Shown here in pieces: positions 8,148 through 16,901 of a stretch of DNA of 52,040 bases (position 1 is its first letter; every line of letters starts with the position of its first letter). Where the stretch lies: assembly GCA_002433805.1 (NCBI GenBank), contig DJIW01000031.1, forward strand, positions 789 through 52,828, read 5' to 3'. This stretch comes from Competibacteraceae bacterium UBA6584. GTDB taxonomy: Bacteria > Pseudomonadota > Gammaproteobacteria > Competibacterales > Competibacteraceae. Under the pieces are notes generated by a model that was given only the letters and a program-made list of their open reading frames with translations, had not been told where the DNA came from and did not search any database. Position numbers and translations under genes: made by a program.

Positions 8148-8441
8148 TCAAACCGGTTCGGGCGGAGCGCCGAAAAGCTGGTCCAGCTGTTGGTGGATTT
8201 CCTGTTCCAATATTGATTTCAGCGGGGCCAGGAGAAATCCCAGTCGGGCGTTGATGCGAACCGCGTCCGGTTCTAGATCGATTTGACCGCCGATCCCAGT
8301 CCGCTCGAAATACAAGGAATCGTCTTGCCAGTGATAACTGATCTCGTAACGTTGGGCGAGTCGTTCGATGAGTTGTTCCGCCGCTTGACGGACTTGCTCT
8401 CGAGCGAGTTGATGAGAGCGGTGGATAACGATATGAGACAT
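8148..8441 (-). CDS. Polyhydroxyalkanoic acid system family protein
   Basis: A 97-residue cytoplasmic protein resembling the small family annotated as putative polyhydroxyalkanoic acid system protein (PHA granule region). Family-like features are a helical N-terminus (AREQVRQAAEQLIERLAQRY), a beta-rich middle (ISYHWQDDSLYFERTG) and a C-terminal stretch (LGFLLAPLKSILEQEIHQQL). The molecular role of the family is not established. No PHA synthase or phasin gene is nearby, so a link to storage granules is only by family name. It is convergent with fadD. Confidence 0.7.
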   Translation of the reverse strand: MSHIVIHRSHQLAREQVRQAAEQLIERLAQRYEISYHWQDDSLYFERTGIGGQIDLEPDAVRINARLGFLLAPLKSILEQEIHQQLDQLFGAPPEPV

Positions 8442-8737
8442 TATCGCCTTCGTTGGGCTAGGATTTGCCCGGTGCGCTCGGGGCCGGAGCGCTCGGGCGG
8501 CCGTGGATCGGTGGTTTGGACGATTGGCGTTCCCGATCGCGATTAGACACGATGCGCTCGGCCGCGTCCAGAATCGGGCGCGCGGTGGGCCGGCCGGCGT
8601 TGGGTCGCTCTTTCGACCCGAGCGCGTTTGCTCGATTTTGGCCTTTTGCGTCGCCGGAGTCGGGCCGCGCGCCTGTGTTTTTCTGAAAGTCGTAGTAGGA
8701 TGGTGGCCTGTTCCAATTGACTAAAGAGAATCGGGAA
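8442..8737. other. Non-coding divergent region with two adjacent hairpins
   Basis: This 296-base gap separates the minus-strand small protein from the plus-strand protease and must hold promoters for both, but I see no convincing -10/-35 pair. It contains GGGTCG-N6-CGACCC (8602-8619) and, sharing one base, CGAGC-N6-GCTCG (8619-8634) followed by ATTTTGG. No supported reading frame is visible. Confidence 0.4.
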
Positions 8738-11254
8738 ATGACCTCAGGTATCGCCCGCGCGCTCGTGGCCTTGGCTCCCATCGCCCGGCTGGCGGTTTTC
8801 CTTGCGGCCGTTGGGGCGGTCCTTTCGTCCGCTCCGGCCCTGGCGGCCGATTTGGCCTTCTCGGATCAGGAATCCCAGGCGAACGGCCAAGCGGTTCCCG
8901 TCCGTCCGGTGCCGCCGCAACGCTACCAACCCGAGCGCGAACCGCCGCGAATCGTCGAGGAAATTCCTGAAGCCGCGTTGCAGGGCCGCGCCGCCGGCGC
9001 AAGCGAGGACGAGATTCCGGTGCGTCGCCTGGATCTGCCGCCGCCGGCGTCGGTGGCTGAGCAGATGGCTTCGAAGCAAGCGCAGGGCGGCCCTCGGAAA
9101 ATTGGCTTCAACCGCCGCATGGCCGATTTTTTGGAGCCTTCGCAGACCGTGTCTCGGTCTTGGCAGTGGAAGGCGCTGGCGGGCGGCGAACAGGTCACGC
9201 GCCTGCAGGTGACGTCCCCCGGCGCGGCGGCGCTGCGCGTGGGCGTTCGGGTCAAGCGCGTCCCTGCGGCGGGCGAACTGCGCTTTTTCTCCGGGCAAGT
9301 CGTTCAAAGTCGCGCGTACCGCATCGAGTTCAAGAATCTGCAACAGGTTCTCAACGCCAGTCGCCTCGCCGGGGAACAAGCGGGCGAAAATTCGGATGTC
9401 TATTGGTCGCCGACGCTGGAAGGCGAGCGGGCGATCGTGGAAATTCGGTTGCCCTCCCAGGCCGACCTCTCTCAGGTCGATTTGGAAATTCATGCGGTTT
9501 CCCATCTGCTGCTCGATCCCAAACAGTCGAGCAATCTAGCGCCCCAGGCGGCGGCGAGCTGCAATCTGGATGTCAATTGTTATCCCACGCTCAACCAAAG
9601 CGGCGAAGATATTTCCACCTCGGTCGCTCGAATGGTGTTTACCACCAGCGACGGGACGGGGCTTTGCAGCGGCACCTTGCTGGCGGATCGCAACCAGTCC
9701 AAAACCCCTTTTTTTTTGACCGCCCGTCATTGCGTCTCGACCGCCGCCGAGGCAGCCTCGCTTGAAACCGCCTGGTTTTATGAATCTTCGGAGTGCAACA
9801 GCCGCGCGCCCTCAACCAACATCCAGTTTCGATCCGGCGGCGCAAGTTTGCTGGAGAGCTATGCCAAGAACGACATGACCCTGTTGCGCCTCAACGAACA
9901 GCCGCCCGCCGGCGTGATTTACGCCGGTTGGAACTGGAACGCGGAAGGCGAAAGCTATACCGCGATCCACCATCCGGAAGGCGATTGGAAAAAGATCAGC
10001 TTCGGCGCCGCGCAAAGCGACTACCGTTGCGATGCGGGTTCGGGCGCTCAGGTGATCTGTTTTCCCGATGCGGGCGGAAGTTATTTCAGGATGCTGTTCG
10101 ATCGGGGTTTCACCGAACAAGGCAGCAGCGGTTCCGGAATTTTCAAGAATAACGCTTATCTGGTGGGCACGCTGACAGCGGGCAGCGGCGTTTGCAACAA
10201 CGCTTATGGAATGTACGGCCGCTTTAAGGTGGGTTACGACAGCGGCCTCAATAAATGGCTGGAAAACAATAAAATAGGATTTTTGGAGAATCCGCAGCCG
10301 TCGTCTTATCAAAGCGGGATCACCGTCATTTCAGGCTGGACCTGCATTCCCGGCATCAACCGAGCGACGCCCGAAATCGGGCAAGTGATGATTGAAATCG
10401 ATGGCAATACCCAGCTGCGCGCCGGTTACGGCACGCAGCGCGAAGATACCCGCGATGCTTGCGGCGATGTGAATAACGGCTTCGGCGTGCTGGTCAATAT
10501 GAACCGCTTCGGTCCTGGCCCGCATTCGGTGCGGGCGTTGGCCGACGGTCAGGAAATCGGCCGGGCCAGTTTCACGGTGACCACGCTCGGCGCCGACTAC
10601 CTGCGCGGCGCCAGCGGCGTTTATCGGCTTTCCGATTTCCCGGCGGCCGGGCAAAACGTGGTGATCCGCTGGCAGGAAAACCTGCAGAATTTTGTAATCA
10701 GCGGCCGCAACGTTGCGGCCGCTACCCAGAGCCAACGGATTCCGACTCCCTTGAAGGTAGGCGCCGTTCCCGTGGCAGCGCCATTGAGGAGCGATGCTGT
10801 CGCGCTGGCCGCGACGCCGGCGGGCCTTCGGGGTTATCTGGAAAATCCGCAGCCCGCATCGTATCTCAGCGGCATCACCGTGCTTTCGGGCTGGGCCTGC
10901 CAGCCTGCGGCCATCAAGCAAGTGACGGTGGAAATCGACGCTTCGCCGACGCAAGCCAGTTATGGAACGGAGCGGTTGGATACCAATTCCATCTGCGGCG
11001 ATGCCGATAACGGCTGGGGGGTATTGTTCAATACCAACATCTTGCGAGACGGCGCGCATCAGGCGCGCGCGCTGGTGGACGGCGTGGAGTTGGGCCGCGC
11101 CGACTTTACCGTCACCACGCTGGGCGGTGACTATCTGCGCGGGCTGAGCGGCACTTACCGGCTGGCGGATTTTCCCAAGGACGGGGATAGCGTGGTCGTA
11201 ACCTGGCAGGAAAACCTGCAAAACTTTACGATCAAAGAAGCCAACGTTCGTTGA
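8738..11254 (+). CDS. Secreted trypsin-like serine protease with duplicated C-terminal domain
   Basis: An 838-residue exported protein. ATG 8738 is preferred over an upstream TTG (8717) because it gives a clean signal peptide ending in APALA. A proline-rich stretch follows (about 45-110), then a beta-rich prodomain-like segment. The protease domain resembles lysyl-endopeptidase-type enzymes with the triad H331 (TARHC), D379 (KNDMTLL) and S464 (GSSGSG). Cysteines are plentiful, fitting a periplasmic or secreted enzyme. Two homologous domains of about 140 residues close the protein (514-656 and 699-838). Both begin G(F/Y)LENPQP and share SGITV(I/L)SGW and TTLG(A/G)DYLRG. The duplicated domain is not one I recognise; it may bind surfaces or substrate. 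Confidence 0.85.
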   Translation: MTSGIARALVALAPIARLAVFLAAVGAVLSSAPALAADLAFSDQESQANGQAVPVRPVPPQRYQPEREPPRIVEEIPEAALQGRAAGASEDEIPVRRLDLPPPASVAEQMASKQAQGGPRKIGFNRRMADFLEPSQTVSRSWQWKALAGGEQVTRLQVTSPGAAALRVGVRVKRVPAAGELRFFSGQVVQSRAYRIEFKNLQQVLNASRLAGEQAGENSDVYWSPTLEGERAIVEIRLPSQADLSQVDLEIHAVSHLLLDPKQSSNLAPQAAASCNLDVNCYPTLNQSGEDISTSVARMVFTTSDGTGLCSGTLLADRNQSKTPFFLTARHCVSTAAEAASLETAWFYESSECNSRAPSTNIQFRSGGASLLESYAKNDMTLLRLNEQPPAGVIYAGWNWNAEGESYTAIHHPEGDWKKISFGAAQSDYRCDAGSGAQVICFPDAGGSYFRMLFDRGFTEQGSSGSGIFKNNAYLVGTLTAGSGVCNNAYGMYGRFKVGYDSGLNKWLENNKIGFLENPQPSSYQSGITVISGWTCIPGINRATPEIGQVMIEIDGNTQLRAGYGTQREDTRDACGDVNNGFGVLVNMNRFGPGPHSVRALADGQEIGRASFTVTTLGADYLRGASGVYRLSDFPAAGQNVVIRWQENLQNFVISGRNVAAATQSQRIPTPLKVGAVPVAAPLRSDAVALAATPAGLRGYLENPQPASYLSGITVLSGWACQPAAIKQVTVEIDASPTQASYGTERLDTNSICGDADNGWGVLFNTNILRDGAHQARALVDGVELGRADFTVTTLGGDYLRGLSGTYRLADFPKDGDSVVVTWQENLQNFTIKEANVR

Positions 11255-11715
11255 TCGAAGCAAGTCGCTCGCGTGAAGCGAATCACCGCGACCCTGGGGA
11301 TGGGCGCGTTTTAAGCGAGCGCGGTTCGGATCGGTCACTGGCATCAAAGTTGCTCAATTTTTTGAGAGGATGCGACCGCGAGCGCGTTGCATCCAGACTT
11401 GTCGGCTCAGGGGCGCGGCTTAGACCGTCCGGCGTTGCCGTATTCTCAACGGGGCAGGGGTCATGACCCGGAGTGTCACCCCGCCTGACTGCATTTGCCA
11501 AGCGCGGTCCTTGGCGCGGAATTGCGGCTTTTACATTGAGCCGAGGACAATACAGCGAATGGATGGGATAGAGTCAGTCGATAAAGATGGATTGTCCGTC
11601 GTGCTGGGCGAGGGCGTGGTGACGAGCGCGACGCGGTTGACCCTGTCAGGGAATTTATTGGGAGTGCTTCGAGGTGGCGCGAAGGCGCGCTGGCCGTTGG
11701 GGCGAGGAGAGGGGC
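11255..11715. other. 461-base gap without a supported gene
   Basis: Between the protease and the AAA-FHA gene. Two overlapping short frames (from 11251 and 11463) are possible, but neither has a ribosome site or recognisable composition. The region holds the perfect 12-base palindrome GGGTCATGACCC (11458-11469) and a weak 5-bp hairpin CTCAA-TTTT-TTGAG (11353-11366). The strong ribosome site GAGGAGAGGGG (from about 11704) belongs to the next gene. Confidence 0.5.
11458..11469. promoter_or_regulatory. 12-base perfect palindrome upstream of the AAA-FHA gene
   Basis: GGGTCATGACCC is self-complementary over all 12 bases and lies about 250 bases before the AAA-FHA start. It could be a regulator site. 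No regulator family is suggested by the sequence alone. Confidence 0.3.
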
Positions 11716-14499
11716 ATGTATACCGCCTACTTCGGTTTTAATAGCAAACCCTTCAAACCGAAGGACCCGAAAGACTACTACCGCAACACCAATTTCGATG
11801 GGGCTTGCGCCGATATCCTGGACGGGATCCGGGAGCGGCGAGGTTTTATCTTGTTGACCGGCGATGCCGGCGTCGGGAAGACCCTGGTGTTACGGCGTTG
11901 CATGCAGGAAGCGGACGACGTCCATTTCGTCCTGCTCGGCAACGCCAACCTCGATTTTCCCGATATTCTGAATTATTTGGCGTCCAACCTGGAGTTGGAT
12001 ACCGACGGTTTGGATCCCGAGCAGCGCCCGCAGTTGCTGCTGGACGCTCTAGCCGCCCGAGCGCGGCGGAATCGGGCCATCGCCTTGCTGCTCGACGATT
12101 CCCAACATCTGCCCGACGATGTGCTGCTGCGCTTGCGAGAGTTCGTGGAAACGCCGGCTCTGCCCAACCAGCGGTTGCAAGTGGTCTTGGTCGGGTTGCC
12201 GGAAATGGAAAGTCGGTTGGAGCAACCAGCCTTGGGCCCGTTGCAAAACAGCATTCGGGTCCGATGCCGCCTCGAGCGACTGAGCGATCTGGAAACGGCA
12301 TTGTTCATCGCCCATCAATTCGAAGTCGCGGGCCAGAAGGACGGCGCTTTATTGTCTCCGGCCGCCATCGAGCGGATCGGCTTTCATTGCAAGGGAGTCA
12401 CCCGCGCCATCGCTATTTTGTGCGATACGGTGCTGTTGCTGGCCAGCTTGCAGTCGGAGCGCGAGATCACGCCGGAACTGATCGATGAGGCCGCGCAAAA
12501 TTGCTTTTTGAGCGAACAGATCAAGCCGGTGGACGCCCCAGAGGCGAATGAAAAACCGCTGATGGAGCCGCTGTCGGCCCCGTCGTCGGGCCTCAACTTC
12601 GACTTGGATTTGGCCGAATTCGATTTTTCGTTCGATTACAACGAACAGGCGATGAAGTCCAAAGGGCTGGCGGCTGCGGAGCCGGACGCAAAGGCCGACC
12701 CGGCTCCGGCCGGCTCCCTGGCCTCGGTCGAGCCGGTTTCAAGGTTCGCAGCCAAACCCGCCCCCGCCGCCAAGGGTGAGGCAGAACCGGCCGGGGCGCT
12801 CGCCACCGCCAAGCCGGCGGTAACGCCCGCCGCGCCAACCACGGCGTTGGCGGCCGAGCCGGCCGCGACGCAGTTGACCGAGTTTGCGCAATTATTGAGC
12901 GAACTGGCCGAAAAACTGGAGGGTAAAGATCCGCGCGATCAGCACGCGCTGAGTTATTTTCGAAACCGTTATCTGCGGCTGGTGGAAGGCGGCGAACCCG
13001 CTCGGGCGCAGGAGTTCGCCCAGCGCATCGACCGGCTCCGCGAAACGCAGCAGCCGATCTATGTGGCGCTGGCGACCGCCGTCAACCCGGCGTCGGGGCA
13101 AGACGGCGTGCTGTGCGTGCTGTTGCTCAATCCCACCTGGTGGTTGTATCGGGAAGTTCGATTGCGGTTGCGCAGCACCGATCTGGTGTTCGCCAACGAC
13201 GGCCAGATTCCGCCGTTGCGGTTGCTGGACGGGCGAGATGCCCAGGTGGTCTATCAGAACTATCGCTATCCGCTGGTCGATTCCGCGCAAACCACGCTCT
13301 GGTTGGAACTCGACCTGTGCGACCATCGTGGAAAATGGACCGCCTACGACAGCCGGCAACAAGTGCGGCTCGATTTTCCCGGCCGTTCGCGGCCCGCGCA
13401 ATGGGAGACCGCGCCCGGCGCTAACGACCGTTTTTGGCCCGAACCCTTGACCGCCGAGCCGCTGGTCGGTTCCTGGTTGTGGGGGGATCTGGCGGCGACC
13501 GAGAGCGCTGGCGGCCGCGCCAAGGAGGAGGGCGACAATCTCGTGTGCACCTACCCGCTCGAATTGCGGGCGGAGCAAGCGCGCACCAGCAGTTTGCGCA
13601 CCGCGATCGAGCACGCGCTCAGCCGGGGCACCCCGCTGACCCGGGCCTTGCTGCTGTCGGCCGATCCCTCGCAAGCGCCGAGCCGCATCGAACTGGTGTC
13701 GCGACCCTTCATGATCTTCGGCCGGCACAGTTCGACCGCCGGCACCGGCTTCGGCGACTTCACGCTCGGTTTCGTGCCGAAATACACCCGAATTTCTCGA
13801 CTGCATTGCGTGATTTGCGCCTTGGGCGATCAGCTGGCGCTCATGCCCGCCAGCGATGTCGGGCATACCTACACCGGCCGCAACGGCCAGCGGCTGCCGC
13901 GCGGAAGCTGGGAGCTGCTGGAGTCCGACGACAACGTGGATATTTGCGATCTCTATCGCTTGAATCTGGTATTGGCTTGGGATCGAAAATGGGAGCGCGC
14001 GCCGAGCAACTGGGATCCGCGCCAGCCGCGCGAAAAGTTCGGCCGCTACCTCCTCGATCTGGTCGAGGTGCTGCGCCAGCGCGACCGGCAAGGCAGCGCC
14101 GATGAATTGCGCAAGACGTTGCGCCAGCGCTATTTGAATTTATTGCGCGTGCAGGATCGGGTCTCCAAGCTGAACGGCGTCGGCAATCCGGGTTCCTTGC
14201 TGTATGCTCGATTCGAACGCGAGGACGCCGCCCGCCGGCAAGTGGTGCATTTCTATGTCCCGAAATGGGTTTCGCTTGGCAATTCGTCTCAGGCGGGCCT
14301 GCGCATTGAGGCCGGGGATGTGAAACCGCACCATGCCGAGATTTTGTTTCGGGAAGGGATGTACTGGATTCAGAATCTGGCCGAGCCCGGCGCGGTGCGG
14401 GTCGGCCATCACGGGTTGGCGACCAACGAGGTGCTGGCGCTGGAAACGGGCGACGTGCTGACGGTCGGATCGGCGCAATTCAGCTTTGAAGCTTATTGA
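11716..14499 (+). CDS. ExeA/GspA-like AAA ATPase with two FHA-like domains
   Basis: A 927-residue predicted cytoplasmic protein; ATG 11716 follows a strong ribosome site (GAGGAGAGGGG). Residues 1-275 match the ExeA/GspA AAA family: MYTAYFGFNSKPF start, Walker A GDAGVGKT (49-56) and Walker B ALLLDDSQ, where DD replaces the usual DEAQ. An Ala/Pro-rich linker (about 310-390) and a beta-rich unknown module (about 450-570) follow. An FHA-like domain (about 656-755) has FGRHSS and ISRLHC, the S-R-x-H phosphothreonine motif. A second, more divergent one (about 846-927) has VKPHHAEILF. No secretion genes are adjacent. It may couple ATP hydrolysis to binding of a phosphorylated partner. Confidence 0.85.
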   Translation: MYTAYFGFNSKPFKPKDPKDYYRNTNFDGACADILDGIRERRGFILLTGDAGVGKTLVLRRCMQEADDVHFVLLGNANLDFPDILNYLASNLELDTDGLDPEQRPQLLLDALAARARRNRAIALLLDDSQHLPDDVLLRLREFVETPALPNQRLQVVLVGLPEMESRLEQPALGPLQNSIRVRCRLERLSDLETALFIAHQFEVAGQKDGALLSPAAIERIGFHCKGVTRAIAILCDTVLLLASLQSEREITPELIDEAAQNCFLSEQIKPVDAPEANEKPLMEPLSAPSSGLNFDLDLAEFDFSFDYNEQAMKSKGLAAAEPDAKADPAPAGSLASVEPVSRFAAKPAPAAKGEAEPAGALATAKPAVTPAAPTTALAAEPAATQLTEFAQLLSELAEKLEGKDPRDQHALSYFRNRYLRLVEGGEPARAQEFAQRIDRLRETQQPIYVALATAVNPASGQDGVLCVLLLNPTWWLYREVRLRLRSTDLVFANDGQIPPLRLLDGRDAQVVYQNYRYPLVDSAQTTLWLELDLCDHRGKWTAYDSRQQVRLDFPGRSRPAQWETAPGANDRFWPEPLTAEPLVGSWLWGDLAATESAGGRAKEEGDNLVCTYPLELRAEQARTSSLRTAIEHALSRGTPLTRALLLSADPSQAPSRIELVSRPFMIFGRHSSTAGTGFGDFTLGFVPKYTRISRLHCVICALGDQLALMPASDVGHTYTGRNGQRLPRGSWELLESDDNVDICDLYRLNLVLAWDRKWERAPSNWDPRQPREKFGRYLLDLVEVLRQRDRQGSADELRKTLRQRYLNLLRVQDRVSKLNGVGNPGSLLYARFEREDAARRQVVHFYVPKWVSLGNSSQAGLRIEAGDVKPHHAEILFREGMYWIQNLAEPGAVRVGHHGLATNEVLALETGDVLTVGSAQFSFEAY

Positions 14500-15850
14500 G
14501 CCGACCCTCGGGCGCGGCTCCGGGCGGATGCGGCAACGCGATCTCGGCCAGCAGGCCGCCGAGGGCTTCGGAACGGCCCAAGCGCAAGGTTCCGCCGTAT
14601 TGGGCGACGATGTCGCTGATGATCGCAAGCCCCAGGCCGTGGCCGGCGCGCGATTCGTCGATCCGGGTTCCCCGTTGCCGCAACAGTTCCAGCTGCTCCG
14701 GCGGGCAGCCGGGTCCGTCGTCCTCAACTTGCAACCACAGCCCGCCGACGTCGGTGTTCGCGGTCAGTAGCACCACCCGTCTGGCCCACTGACAGGCGTT
14801 GTCGAGCAGGTTGCCGAGCAACTCCAACAAATCGTCGCGGTCGCCGGGAAATACGCTGTGCGGCGGCACCCGTAATTCAAAATGCAGCGCGCAGTCCTGA
14901 TGGATGCGGCGCAGCGTTTCCGCCAAGTCGGTAATTTCCCGGGCCAGCACCACCCGTTGTCCGGGCGTGCCGCCGCCGGCGATCCGCGCCCGTTTTAATT
15001 CTCGTTCGGTCAGCTGGCGGATGCGCTGGATCTGCTGGCGCAGATCCAGCCACCAAAGCTTGACGTCTCCGGCGGGCGGGGGCTGATCGCTCAATTGAGT
15101 GAGCGCGGTCAGCGGGGTTTTTAAGGCGTGAGCCAGGTTGCCGAGCGCGTGGCGGGTGCGGCGCTGGCGCTGGCCCATCAATTCCAGCAGGCGATTCAAT
15201 TCTTCAACCAACGGTCGGACTTCGTCGGGAGCGTTTACCGATAACTGCGAAATTTCGCCGCGCGCCAAGCGGGGCAACTCGCGGCGGACCTGCTCCAAGG
15301 GCGCCAGACCGTTGCGCACCAGCCACCGTTGCAGCAGCAACAAAGCGCCGAACAGGGTCAAGGCGATCAGGCCGAACCGCGCGAGCCAGCGCTGTAAGCC
15401 GGCGTCGATCGGGGTGAAGTCCTCGGTCACGACAATGGAAACCGGCCGGTCTCGAAGCTGAAAACTCCGGCTGACCATCAGCAGTTGCTGGTTCTGTGGT
15501 CCCACCGTAAAGGTTTGGATCGGCTGATGCTGGAAGATGGCCGGCGGCAGTTCGGCATCCCACAGCGAACGCGAACGCAGTTCGCCGCCGGGCGTTTCGA
15601 TCTTGTAGTAGTGTCCTGAATACGGTTGCCGAAACGGCGCGCCGACCCGCTCGGGAGCGAGCAGTGGCCGGCCGTCGGCGTCGAACTCCAAGGCGGTCAG
15701 GAGCGTTTCCATGTCGTGCGCCAGCCGGGCGGCGACGAAATTCTCGGTGATCCGCCGCAGGGAATAGTAGCCGCCGGCGACTGCTAAGGCGGTCAAGGCA
15801 GCGAGCCCCACGACCAAGCCGACGGACAATCGGGTTTGCAATGAGGTCAT
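14480..15850 (-). CDS. Sensor histidine kinase (PhoQ/QseC-like)
   Basis: A 456-residue inner-membrane two-component kinase. Two helices (about 8-29 and 158-176) bracket a periplasmic sensor of about 130 residues. A HAMP-like linker, H box with H241 (LGNLAHALKTPLTAL), N box LLGNLLDNACQWA and G boxes DDGPGCP and GHGLGLAI follow. Its start overlaps the regulator stop by 4 bases (ATGA). It should phosphorylate that OmpR-type regulator. The neighbouring PepSY and cytochrome b561 genes suggest an envelope or redox stimulus. Its 3' end overlaps the convergent AAA-FHA gene by 20 bases. Confidence 0.9.
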   Translation of the reverse strand: MTSLQTRLSVGLVVGLAALTALAVAGGYYSLRRITENFVAARLAHDMETLLTALEFDADGRPLLAPERVGAPFRQPYSGHYYKIETPGGELRSRSLWDAELPPAIFQHQPIQTFTVGPQNQQLLMVSRSFQLRDRPVSIVVTEDFTPIDAGLQRWLARFGLIALTLFGALLLLQRWLVRNGLAPLEQVRRELPRLARGEISQLSVNAPDEVRPLVEELNRLLELMGQRQRRTRHALGNLAHALKTPLTALTQLSDQPPPAGDVKLWWLDLRQQIQRIRQLTERELKRARIAGGGTPGQRVVLAREITDLAETLRRIHQDCALHFELRVPPHSVFPGDRDDLLELLGNLLDNACQWARRVVLLTANTDVGGLWLQVEDDGPGCPPEQLELLRQRGTRIDESRAGHGLGLAIISDIVAQYGGTLRLGRSEALGGLLAEIALPHPPGAAPEGRLNKLQS

Positions 15851-16518
15851 GCGATCTCAATTCCAAACACGTAGCCCTGGCCGCGCCGGGTGACGATCGA
15901 CTCATGGCCGAGCTTGCGGCGCAGCCGGTTGATGTAGACCTCCAGCACGTTGCTGTCGCGTTCGGTTGTAAAATCGTAAACGTGTTCGGAGAGGCGGGTT
16001 TTGGAGAGAATCCGGCCCGGATGCAACATGAAGTAGCGCAGCAGGCGGAATTCGGTGCCGGTCAAGTCGAAGGCTTCAGCGGTGGCGAGGACGATCACGG
16101 TCTGGGTTTCCTCGTTCAATTCGAAGCCGGCCACGCGCAGCGGACCCTGCGGTCGGGCATGACTGCGCCGCAGCAGCGCATGGAGCCGGGCGATCAATTC
16201 GGCGGTATGGAAGGGTTTGCTCAAATAATCGTCAGCGCCGGCCTTGAAGCCGTCCACTTTTTCATGCCAGGCGTTCCGGGCGGTCAGAATCAGCACCGGC
16301 ACCAAATTGCCGTCCGCGCGCCAGCGTCCCAGCACCTCAAGCCCGGAGCGTCGGGGCAGGCCGAGATCCAACACCACGACATCGTAAGGTTCGGAAGCCC
16401 CCATGAACTCGGCCTCAACCCCGTCGCCGACCTCATCGACGGCGAATCCCGCGTGCTCCAGTTCGATTCGCAGCCGCGCGACCAGAGACGGATCGTCTTC
16501 GACCAACAGCAAACGCAT
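15847..16518 (-). CDS. OmpR/PhoP-family response regulator
   Basis: A 223-residue DNA-binding regulator. The receiver domain (about 1-115) has the acidic pair E7-D8-D9, phospho-acceptor D51 (VVLDLGLP) and the switch lysine in YLSKPFH. The C-terminal winged helix (about 125-220) includes LTGTEFRLLRYFMLHPGRILSK and the terminal RRKLGHESIVTRRGQGYVFG, cut here to its recognisable ends, typical of OmpR/PhoB proteins. It follows the PepSY gene by 2 bases and overlaps its kinase gene, so the pair is one transcript with the PepSY/cytochrome genes. It probably autoregulates that operon. Confidence 0.92.
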   Translation of the reverse strand: MRLLLVEDDPSLVARLRIELEHAGFAVDEVGDGVEAEFMGASEPYDVVVLDLGLPRRSGLEVLGRWRADGNLVPVLILTARNAWHEKVDGFKAGADDYLSKPFHTAELIARLHALLRRSHARPQGPLRVAGFELNEETQTVIVLATAEAFDLTGTEFRLLRYFMLHPGRILSKTRLSEHVYDFTTERDSNVLEVYINRLRRKLGHESIVTRRGQGYVFGIEIA

Positions 16519-16520
16519 CG

Positions 16521-16832
16521 TTAGTCTTCAGGTTCCAAGTGCCACAGCTCGCCGGTGGCGGCATCGTATTCGAATTCGTGCACCGCGCCGTCATCGTCCA
16601 GAATTTTCAGATCGTAGACGTAGCGACCCCTTTCGAATTCGAGCTCCGCTTCCAGCAACTGGCCACCCCGGTAGCGGCGATGGTGGTTGGCGATAATGGC
16701 GCCGAGCGATAGGATTTTTCCAGCACGGTGCAAGCGGTGGATCTCTTCGGTATCGAAACGGGCCGCTGTGGGCTTCGCGCCGAGCAGAACGCCCATCAGC
16801 ACCATGCAAATAACATAACGGTGAGCCGGCAT
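16521..16832 (-). CDS. PepSY-domain exported protein
   Basis: A 103-residue protein with an N-terminal signal peptide (about 1-24, ending around TAA-R). It carries one PepSY domain: EIHRLHRAGKILSLGAIIAN, then a segment ending VYDLKILDDDGAVHEFEYDA. PepSY domains are often periplasmic and inhibitory or regulatory for proteases, kinases or redox proteins. It lies 2 bases before the response-regulator gene, a placement seen when PepSY proteins modulate a two-component pair. The function here is inferred. Confidence 0.82.
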   Translation of the reverse strand: MPAHRYVICMVLMGVLLGAKPTAARFDTEEIHRLHRAGKILSLGAIIANHHRRYRGGQLLEAELEFERGRYVYDLKILDDDGAVHEFEYDAATGELWHLEPED

Positions 16833-16901
16833 GAGGGTGCTCGCAACGCACGCGCCTCGCTGACAGATGAGTAGGAGAAAGTTGGCTTGATGAAGTGGAT
16901 A

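Noticed and set aside
8602..8634. Paired hairpins read as a terminator
   Set aside because: No plus-strand gene ends upstream and the following T-run is short, so a terminator role is not supported.
11463..11741. 92-codon frame before the AAA-FHA gene
   Set aside because: No ribosome site, no recognisable domain, and it runs into the real gene in another frame.
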